Shown here: positions 1 to 10,000 of the stretch, piece after piece
How positions within the stretch are numbered: the stretch's first letter is position 1
How the letters are laid out: every line of letters begins with the position of its first letter
Source of the DNA: Mya arenaria
Taxonomy: Eukaryota > Mollusca > Bivalvia > Myida > Myidae
NCBI RefSeq assembly: GCF_026914265.1
Contig: NC_069134.1
Span: 11,699,758-11,763,757, forward strand
Reading direction: 5' to 3'
Length of the DNA stretch: 64,000 nt
The notes under the pieces: generated by a model
Databases searched by the model: none
What the model was told of the DNA's origin: nothing
What the model saw: only the letters and a program-made list of their open reading frames with translations
Translations under genes and position numbers: made by a program

Positions 1-432
1 AGACATGACCTGATTGGGGCGAACTGGACGAACAATAACTGCGAATCGATCAACCACGTGTTAAAACAATTGATAGAGTGGAAGTCAAAATCTCTTACAG
101 ACCTGATCGATGCAATACACAGACTTGTACGAGGTCAATTTGCCGAACTCCGCAGTGCCATAATCGGCACGGGCGAGTTCCGACTTGCCCCGACTCATGA
201 AAAGTTCAAACTGACTAAAACAGACTGGGTTACTATGACATTAAAACAAAGGTCACGGCACTTTTCCAAGTACCGCAATCACCTGTTCACGAACCCACGT
301 CTACTGACGTCAACTAACGGACAGGTTACACTTGTGGCCCCAAAGACCCTTGGTAGGAAACCCGGACAAAGAAGAAGGAAGGTGAATGACAGAACTACTA
401 CATTGACAAAACGGACGAAGAAGGATAGTTAA
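1..432 (+). CDS. C-terminal part of a MULE-like transposase ORF (partial, runs off left edge)
   Basis: The frame is open from base 1, so the 5' part lies outside the window; a GTG at 58 is only an internal codon. The visible part is about 143 residues ending at TAA 430-432. Near its start it reads NWTNNNCESINHVLKQ, followed by a tryptophan-rich helical stretch and a basic tail (KPGQRRRK near residues 120-127). The WTNNNCES motif followed by a helical region is typical of the C-terminal end of Mutator-like (MULE) transposase-derived ORFs that are common in invertebrate genomes. No stop interrupts the visible part. It lies just upstream of a satellite array and a non-autonomous element with 10-bp target duplications, which suits a MULE neighbourhood. 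The family call rests on motif memory only; a domesticated host gene is possible. Confidence 0.5.
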   Translation, partial: RHDLIGANWTNNNCESINHVLKQLIEWKSKSLTDLIDAIHRLVRGQFAELRSAIIGTGEFRLAPTHEKFKLTKTDWVTMTLKQRSRHFSKYRNHLFTNPRLLTSTNGQVTLVAPKTLGRKPGQRRRKVNDRTTTLTKRTKKDS

Positions 433-531
433 GCTATACGAAGTTTTCATTGTATACGCCGTGTACCTGTTGTTGGGGCCCTTAATCACTAGGGTGGTAA
501 TACAATGAAGACCTAGTAAGCCCTTTCCTTT

Positions 532-1690
532 CACTTTATTCTATATTCAAGCATTAAAATACTTGAAATAGTATTGAAATTTAGTTATTTTAGTAATTCA
601 CAGGGGATTCCGGTAGTTTGGTCATAACATAATCAGCGGTAAACTACCGGTACCTTGTCACTTTTAGATTAAAACTCTTACCTTATTCTATATTCAAGCA
701 TTAACATATTTGAAACAGTATTGAAATTTAGTTATTTTAGTAATTCACAGGGGATTCCGGTAGCTTGGTCAAAAATAATCAGCGGTAAACTACCGGAATC
801 CTTGTCACTTTTAGATTAAAACTCTTACTTCTTTCTATATTTAAGCATTAAAATACTTGAAATAGTATTGAAATTTAGTTATTTTAGTAATTCACAGGGG
901 ATTCCGGTAGCTTGGTCATAACATAATCAGCGGTAAACTACCGGAATCCTTGTCACTTTCAGATTAAAACTCTTAATTCATTCTATATTCAAGCATTAAC
1001 ATACTTGAAACAGTATTGAAATTTAGTTATTTTAGTAATTCACAGGGGATTCCGGTAGCTTGGTCAAAACATAATCAGCGGTAAACTACCGGAATCCTTG
1101 TCACTTTTAGATTAAAACTCTTACTTCATTCTATATTCAAGCATTAACATACTTGAAACAGTATTGAAATTTAGTTATTTTAGTAATTCACAGGGGATTC
1201 CGGTAGCTTGGTCAAAACATAATCAGCGGTAAACTACCGGAATCCTTGTCACTTTTAGATTAAAACTCTTACTTCTTTCTATATTCAAGCATTAAAATAC
1301 TTGAAATAGTATTGAAATTTAGTTATTTTAGTAATTCACAGGGGATTCCGGTAGCTTGGTCATAACATAATCAGCGGTAAACTACCGGAATCCTTGTCAC
1401 TTTCAGATTAAAACTCTTAATTCATTCTATATTCAAGCATTAACATACTTGAAACAGTATTGAAATTTAGTTATTTTAGTAATTCACAGGGGATTCCGGT
1501 AGCTTGGTCAAAACATAATCAGCGGTAAACTACCGGAATCCTTGTCACTTTTAGATTAAAACTCTTACTTCATTCTATATTCAAGCATTAAAATACTTGA
1601 AATAGTATTGAAATTTAGTCATTTTAGTAATTCACAGGGGATTCCGGTAGCTTGGTCATAACATAATCAGCGGTAAACTACCGGAATCCT
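532..1690. repeat. 148-bp satellite array, about 8 units, with internal inverted repeat
   Basis: The sequence TTCACAGGGGATTCC recurs at about 597, 744, 891, 1039, 1187, 1334, 1483 and 1631, giving a period of 147-149 bp. Each unit holds a 12-bp inverted repeat, GGATTCCGGTAG and CTACCGGAATCC, about 29 bp apart, which could form a hairpin or cruciform. Two unit types are visible: type A has AAAATACTTGAAATAG and CATAACATA, type B has AACATACTTGAAACAG and CAAAACATA. Their order is A B A B B A B A, so the older expansion unit was probably an A-B dimer of about 295 bp. No coding potential is seen. Confidence 0.95.
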
Positions 1691-2106
1691 TATCCATATT
1701 CCTTAAATACAGACTTATACTCATTATAGTCGTTGTATACTGACATGAAAACTACCGGAATCCCCGTACCCTTTCAGATAGTATGTACGTACATACGCTC
1801 ATAATGATATATAATGGGTAGTAAATAATTAAAACACCTCCAAACATTTATATAAACTAAAACAATATTAAGTTTTAAATTTAAGTTATTTCTCAGGGGA
1901 TTCCGGTAGATTCCGGTGGATTTTGGTAGTTAGGGAGATTCCGGTAATTCTATGTACCCTAGATTTAATAAAGAAGACGCGAATAAGATTATCACCTTGG
2001 ACTTTTGTACAATCATTTTTTATAATTCTCAATGTATTCAGAATGGATTGTTCAGGGTTTGACGTTACGGCCAAGAAAGACATTCTCTTGTTGATAAATG
2101 GTTGTT
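1691..2106. repeat. Degenerate flank of the 148-bp satellite
   Basis: Isolated half-sites of the satellite inverted repeat persist here: CTACCGGAATCC near 1751 and GATTCCGGTAG or shorter versions near 1900, 1911 and 1940. The intervening sequence does not match the unit. It looks like the decayed edge of the array, or the unique part of a mobile element that carries the array inside it. Confidence 0.6.
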
Positions 2107-2116
2107 CTTGATTAGT

Positions 2117-2813
2117 TAGTCTAAAATAATAAACGTGTTATACGGGATTATTCCAATCCCTAACGTCAAAACGGGAATGTGCAAAAAACGGGGGTGTTTT
2201 AAAAATATTGAAATTGTTTTAAGTGAAGTATTTTATGGTTGAAATTGATCATAAAGAGTTATATTCATATTTTACCATGTAAGTGAAATGTTATTTTGCA
2301 CTAAACAAGGATTTAGTGCATTAAAACAAGTTGTTTACCTTTCCAATAAAACGAAAGCTAACTGACACAGACAACAATTATGCGAAGGGGAACAACTCGA
2401 TACAATCGTAATAGCTCTGCCTCCTCCGACAAAGCTTCGAGATAGACCTCGTTATACAATCGTAACAACTCGGCCATGGCCGAAATGTTCCGAGCGATTT
2501 AAAACTGTGCCCTAAAGCCTTGCAGGTGCCCTTCATGTATATATCGTTATGTTTTGACAGAATGAAATGAAAAAAAGCCGTCAAACTCATAATTATAAGT
2601 TGGATATTTATTTTTTTGTGTACGGAACTAATATAAAATAACATTATCTGGTAATATTTCTTGTTTTTATGATATTTTATAGACGCTATATGCTTTAACC
2701 CGGAATCCTGATCGGAACAACTACCCACTTTTGATACTAAACAATTTGTACGTGGAGGATTTGCCATATCAAAAATCTAAAAAAAATCCGTCAACGTACA
2801 ATTATTTGGACTA
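2117..2813 (-). mobile_element. Non-autonomous MULE-like DNA element, copy 1
   Basis: A 697-bp element bounded by imperfect terminal inverted repeats, TAGTCTAAAATAAT at the left and (reverse complement) TAGTCCAAATAATTG at the right. It is flanked by a perfect 10-bp target-site duplication, CTTGATTAGT, at 2107-2116 and 2814-2823. A second copy in the opposite orientation is at 29988-30675. A 129-codon open frame on the minus strand (2767-2378) is shared only in part with copy 2 and resembles no known protein, so I treat the element as non-coding. Duplications of 9-11 bp are the hallmark of Mutator-like elements. Confidence 0.85.
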
Positions 2814-2823
2814 CTTGATTAGT

Positions 2824-4015
2824 CTGGTCTTCGTGGGGGTTGTTTATCAAATTATGGGTTTGTTTGCTTTTTAATCCAGATGAATCTTTATTATGATAGG
2901 GGTAATAAAATTAAGATCAATTCCAGCATTTTTTTCACCCCTTGATTGAATGAATTGGTGACATTTCAAAGAAATGGTACAAGTCCATCTTTGAAATGCA
3001 TTCACAGATAAAAAAAAATAATTTAATATTACTGTACACAGTGCCCTAGATAGGAATAGAAGCAATGGGAATTTCACTCATTACTTAGATTTTAATTGGG
3101 TAAATTCTGGACACTGATTGAGGTAGAAATAAGTATTGTGGTTTACCTCTGAACCATTGGGGTGCCATTTAGCGGTTGTCCACCCATAGTTAAGTTTATG
3201 TTTGGTACAGTACTCAGACTTGAGATAGTTATTCTTAGTAATAAGTAACCATTAGAACAACTACGACATGTAGGTTTTGTTATGAATAATACATTATCTT
3301 GTTTTTTGTTTTGGTTTGTGGCGATTCTGCTGATTGAACTATTTTATTGACAATGTCATTTCAAACAAACTCTACAAACTCTGTGTAGCACTCCGCAGTT
3401 GATCGCTTAAAAAATTCAACATGTTAAATTTTTGTGGTTGAATAGGAGGTTTGAACAGTCATGCAAACACCTAATGATGGGTAATCGCTAAAGCAACTAA
3501 CTGACAAAGATTGCTGATCTGGTCATGGTTGCAAGTAAACGCTGTTGTTAACAAGCGTCTGTGTGATACAGAAACTGATGTAAACAAAGCTGGTTTAAAT
3601 TATTTTTGCTTTTTTGCGCAATAACTGGAAATTATTTGGATGAATTAAAAAGGATTTTGGGTCCCCTTTACGCTTGTTTTGGATGAATTAAAAAGATTTT
3701 TGCGCCCCCTTTATGCTTGTTGATAGAATTTATTGCGTTTTAAGGCAATTTCTTTTGAGAGAAATACGCAAATACACAACTTATTGCGGGCATTGCATAT
3801 ATATACTGGGTAATTCCAACAGCCTAGCTGTTGAGCTAGCTTTTATGGCAACATGGTTATGGTGTTGTAAGATTATTTCTTTCAACAGATTTGGAAAAAT
3901 GGGTTTATTTGGCAGTGGGAAAGTCAGATCCATGGGAATAACAGAAAAAGGCCTGATATGATAGTACTTTAAATGGACATAAGTGATGTGTTTACACTTA
4001 CTTTGTTTATTTTAG
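2824..4015. other. No gene recognised; may hold the EBP2 promoter and first exon
   Basis: AT-rich sequence upstream of the first recognisable EBP2 exon. A short duplication, GGATGAATTAAAAAG, occurs near 3638 and 3679. I found no exon that would supply the missing acidic N-terminus of EBP2 with a plausible donor in the right phase. Confidence 0.5.
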
Positions 4016-7000
4016 CTCCAGCAAGCATTTGCAAGTGGGAAGCTGAAGCCAGGTCTCAATGTTGAAGTTCAAGCTCCAAAACAGCACATTAACAATGTGG
4101 TGAGTAGAAGAAGTTGCATTGTTTAGAATAATAAATGCGATGAGTAGAAGCAGACGTTCTTTCTAATGAATGTGGTGAGTAGAAGCAGAGGTTCTTTCCA
4201 GAATAATAAATGTTGTGAGTAGAAGCAGTGGCTCTTTCTAGAATAATAAATGTGGCGAATAGAGGCAAAGGTTCTTTCTAGAATAATAAATGTGGTGAGT
4301 AGAAGCAATGGCTTTTTCTAAAATTATAAAGGTAGTGAGTAGAAGCGGTGGCCCTTTCTAGAATTATAAATGTGTAGAGAATAAACTGAGGGTTTTTCTA
4401 GAATTATAAATGTGGTGAGTAGAAGCAGTGGCTCTTTCTAGAATAATTAATGTGGTGAGTTGAAGCAGTGGCTCTTTCTAGAATTATAAATGTGGTGAGT
4501 TGAAGCAGTGGCTCTTTCTAGAATAATAAATGTGGTGAGAAGAAGCAGTGGCTCTTATTAATAAATGTGGTGAGAAGAAGCAGTGGCTCTTTCTAGAATA
4601 ATAAATGTGGTGAGAAGAAGAAGCAGTGGCTCTTTCTAGAATAATAAATGTGGTGAGAAGAAGCAGTGGCTCTTATTAATAAATGTGGTGAGAAGAAGTG
4701 GCTCTTTCTAGAATAATAAATGTGGTGAGAAGAAGCAGTGGCTCTTTCTAGAATAATAAATGTGGTGAGAAGAAGCAGTGGCTCTTTCTAGAATAATAAA
4801 TGTGGTGAGAAGAAGCAGTGGCTCTTTCTAGAATAATAAATGTGGTGAGAAAAAGCAGTGGCTCTTATTAATAAATGTGGTGAGAAGAAGCAGTGGCTCT
4901 TTCTAGAATAATAAATGTGGTGAGAAGAAGCAGTGGCTCTTTCTAGAATAATAAATGTGGTGAGAAGAAGCAGTGGCTCTTTCTAGAATAATAAATGTGG
5001 TGAGAAGAAGCAGTGGCTCTTTCTAGAATAATAAATGTGGTGAGAAGAAGCAGTGGCTCTTATTAATAAATGTGGTGATAAGAAGCAGTGGCTCTTTTTA
5101 GAATAATAAATGTGGTGAGAAGAAGCAGTGGCTCTTTCTAGGATAATAAATGTGGTGAGAAGAAGCAGTGGCTCTTTCTAGAATAATAAATGTGGTGAGA
5201 AGAAGCAGTGGCTCTTATTAATAAATGTGGTGAGAAGAAGCAGTGGCTCTTTCTAGAATAATAAATGTGGTGAGAAGAAGCAGTGGCTCTTATTAATAAA
5301 TGTGGTGAGAAGAAGCAGTGGCTCTTTCTAGAATAATAAATGTGGTGAGAAGAAGCAGTGGCTATTTCTAGGATAATAAATGTAGTGAGAAGAAGCAGTG
5401 GCTCTTATTAATAAATGTGGTGTTTCTTATGTTTCAGTCTGGCATGAAGCAAAAGCTGGAGGAGTTGGAGCAGGGTCTGTCCTGGATAGATCGTCTAGAC
5501 CTGACCAACCCCCCAGCCCCACCTCCTCCTGGAGCTGCCATGGAAACGGAGGATGATGGCGCAGACATAGCAAACAATGACTTTAAGAGAGAACTTAGAT
5601 TGTGAGTGTTAATAAATAATTAATGCAAGTGAAATGATGTAAAAATGTGTCTATAAGCCGGTGATTTCAACAAATCCTTAGGTCAAAAGTAAACATTTAG
5701 AGCACGCACAAGGTCATTGTCATAGCCATGGTGTTTTTGTTGTGCATGAAATTGCTCATAGCAGTGCAAGGTATTCCAGAGACCGTATATGCGTACCTTA
5801 CATAGCAAGGCCCATAACCCTAATTTATAAGTTTCTAATTATACCCAATTTTCCATCAACAACAAAAAATACCTTGGCCATAATTTAAAAACTGTTCCAA
5901 GTGAAAGTTGTTACACATGTCTTAAGTATTCCATGAATTGATTATACAGAACTAGAAAAACGAGCCTGTTTGGCTTCATTGATATTTCTTAAGGCAAGGA
6001 GAGATTTTATAGGCCTTATAGAGAGACCTTTCTTGCCCACATTTCTCTAAATAAATATCTTAAAGTCCTTTATTAAAGGATTGCGCTTAGTGCACTATTT
6101 TTGTGCAGATATAATTTGTGTAATATTTATATTCTTAAGAGTTTTTGGATGTAGAAGGACATTATAATTATTATGAAAATCACTATAAATTAGTTCTTAG
6201 TTTGAATAGGTGGGCTATACTACTTGCCCCAGCGTCGGCGTCGGTGTCCGGTTAAAGTTTTAGGGCAAGTTGGGATTTTCACTTATAAGTCCAATACCTT
6301 CCATTCAATTAATTTAATACTTCACACAGTTGTTCAGGGCCATCACATGATGCGGTTAGATAACTCCATATTATTCTTAACACAGATTATGGCCCTTGAT
6401 TGACTATGAAACTTAGGTTAAAGTTTTAGGGCAGGTTGGGATATTTATTAATAACTTCTATACCCTTCATTCAATTGACTTAATAGTTCACGCAATTGTT
6501 CATGACCATCACCCAATGGGTTACATAACTCCATATCCTTAATACAAGTTATGGCCCCTGATTGACTTAGGTTAAAGTTTTTGGGGTGTAAAAGTTAAGG
6601 GCAAGTTGGTATTTTAATAAAAAAAACTTCTATACCTTTCATTCAATGCACTTATCAAAAGTCAAAATTATTTACGACCATCTTACAACAAGAAACATAA
6701 CTCCATTTTAACCCTAAATACAAATTATGTCCCTTGATTTTTTTTGATTTTTTTTTAAATTTCTTTTGACAGGAACATTTTTACATTCTTAACCAGTTTT
6801 TACCAAGGGACAACAAGCAGGGATATACTTAATGGCCCTTGAATTTTTTTTATTATTATTATTATTATTTTTAGATTTCTTTTGAAAGGCATATTTGTAT
6901 ATTCTTTACCACATTCTCATAATGGGAAATCAAGTTATTTGAATGACTTGTGTCATTTTTCGGGTGGTGGGAGGGCAGCATCAAAGTCACCTAATGTATT

Positions 7001-10000
7001 GAATAATTTTAGTTAGGTTTTACATAAATAGACCAAACTTGGTAATATTACATTGTTATTGTATTCACTTCTAAGTCAAAGCGGCAAAGTCTTACGACAG
7101 CTCTTGTTATTTAGTAAAATCAAGATTAAGTAAGAAATAATTAATATGGCTTAATGAAATAAGCTAAAATTTGTAATGATTGAGAACCTTAGAGAAAGGG
7201 CCTGGTATGGCATTATCTCATGGACTTAAGTATTTAATTAAATCATTTTGAACAAAAAAAAGTGCATGGTAAGGTTACTTTATATTTGAAAACTTCAAAC
7301 TTCCTCATTCACCTTTTTGATCAACTACATAGATGTACACAAACTTTTTATGTTTACAGCTACAGACAAGCACAGGCCTCCGTGCTAGTGGCAATCCCCA
7401 AACTTCACAAGCTGGGCATCAAGACTCGAAGACCTGAAGATTTCTTCGCAGAGATGGGTAAAACAGATGCACACATGAAAAAAGTAAGAATATGGTTTTC
7501 AATATTGGGTTTCATTTTCGGTGATTTCGTCATATTTCAGTACACATAATTAAGTAAAAATAAGTGTTTATCTATGCTTTGATACACATTTAGACTGACA
7601 TAAGTCATTATTTTGCTACCGGTATGTCCTTAAATGAAATCTTTCATGGGACATCTTAAGATGTTAACTTATATGTTACATTTAGGCATGAAAGTAGAAA
7701 ATACACAGAAAATTGATGAACTTTTGAAAATAATTCATGATTGATGCTAAATAATAAAAAAGATAACTCAATCTGACACAGTGCTTTAAACGTTTATAGT
7801 AAATCACTTTTAAACTGAGTTTTTATCTTCTTTTTTATCTTACCTAAATATAAATCCTGAAATTGTTCCGCAACACATTTAATGATCCTTTTATTTCCCT
7901 GCGAGTATTTTATTTGTTTATTTCACAAAGATTGTTTTTGTTTTCCATTTTAGGTGAGAGAAAAGTTACTAGAGAAGCAACAGAATATTGAAAATAGAGA
8001 TAAAGCAAGGAAATTAAGAGAGCTCAGAAAGTATGGGAAAAAGGTATGTACATTTTTGACATGTACTGGGTATGCAATATTATGTCAGTGTCGCTGGTAG
8101 AATTATTTGGTTTGAAATTGTAATGCATTTAAGTGACTAGTTACTGTTATTTTTATCTTGTATGAACCATGAGTCTTATCCGTATCCTTAGACACACCTC
8201 AGTGATTCCATTCAGTGCATTGGCCAATAATTATTACAGTCCGATCAAAACACTCAGTTTCTTCTCTTCAATGGCAGTAATATCTATGTTAGATATATAT
8301 TGAATTCGGCCAAGTGTTTTTTTCCAATTTTAAGGGAATTGTGGCGGAGCCCTTTGATAGGGGAAAAAAAGCATTGTTTTGGCAAAAAGGGGGAAATACT
8401 AACATTATTCATATATATGTTCAACTTGTTTTCAAACCTTTCATTCAACAAACCTCTCGTCATATTCATGAATGGCACTTTATTGCTGCATTTGCTAAAT
8501 GTTAAGAGGTCAATACCCTTAAAAAAAATAATTTTTTTTTTAGAGGTGATTCTTTTACCTTGGTAGGGGAAAAATATATTCTTTTCAGGAGGGGTATGCA
8601 GTATTACTAAGATACGAAAATAACCTATTTTCGCGAAAATAGCTTTTTAGACTAAAATACGAAAATAAGGTTATTTTTGGGCAAAAATAAAGTTATTTTC
8701 GCGAAAATAAGATTTTGATATAAATATGAAAATAGGATAAGTTTTGGCGAAAATAACATTGTGACAAACATTAAGTAAGTTTTGGGCTAAATAAAGTTAT
8801 TTTCGCGGAAATAAGATTTTGATAAAAATCTGGAAATAGGGTTAGTTTTGGTGAAAATAACATTTTTTGACAATAATGTATTTAGTTTTTACTAAAATAA
8901 AGATATTTTTGTGAAAATCAGATTTTGATTTAATCTGAAAGTAGGGTATGTTAGTTTTGGTGACAATAACATTTTTGACAATTATGTGGTTAGTTTTTGA
9001 ATAATATAAAGTTCTTTTCGCGAAAATAAGGTTTTTAAAAAAATGGGAAAAATTACTTTCTCTTTTGCCGTAAATGACAATTTTTAATCCAAAATATTAA
9101 AAAAACTTTTATTTGGTCTACAGATGTTTCGAAACAATTGTGTTTTTAAGAAAATTGAACAATGATTATTGATAGTATTTTGACATGTTTCTGTTGATCA
9201 CACCTCATTCCGAAATGTGCAACATCAAAGCGGTTATACACATTTGTTTGTCATTAAGCGGATTAAGTTAATGGCAATGACCCATAATTATAGACCATTA
9301 TTGCTACTGCAGCAGGTACACGATAAAACTAAAGGGAACAATCAAAGTTATGTCCTACAACAATAGTAGTCTTAAATCGCTCATTGCTGATAGTATTGCT
9401 CATCCCGATTTTTATGGTGAAGTTTTAAAGAAAATTCGTAAAATGTAATTTTCGCCAAAACTGACCAGATCTTAATTAAAATCTTATTTTCGCGAAAATA
9501 CCTTATTTAAGCAACAAACTTACTATAATTTTGTCGGAAATGCTATTTCCGCCAAAACTTACCAGATCTTAAGCAAAATCTCATTTTCGCGAAAATAACT
9601 TTATTTTATTTGTCCAAAATGTTATTTTCGCTCTAACTAACCCTATTTTGCGGCCCCTGATTAATTTCCAGTGTCAGATGGGCATGTGTAAATTGATAAA
9701 TATTAGTCATAGTTCCAGACGTATGAGTGGAGGCTATTGTTAGACAATACAACACAGAAGAGTCTAAATATCTATCTATCTATTTACGTGGGACTATTCT
9801 TTGTTTGGTATTACATGTTTATGATCTATGAGCTGGAAGTTGTCTCCACAATGATGCTTGAAAAATGAGATTTACAATCTTGTACTGGTACATAATAAGT
9901 CTGTTGTATGAATGTTTAAACTAAACTGCTTGCCCCTGCGGGTCTGGAAAATGTAAATAAACTTTTGATAAATATTGTGATCAGTATTCATAAAGAATCT

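Noticed and set aside
532-1690. CRISPR-like array
   Set aside because: Units are 148 bp, nearly identical throughout with no unique spacers, and the DNA is eukaryotic; it is a satellite.
4123-4308. Minus-strand ORF of 61 codons
   Set aside because: It is a by-product of the 41-bp minisatellite in the EBP2 intron.
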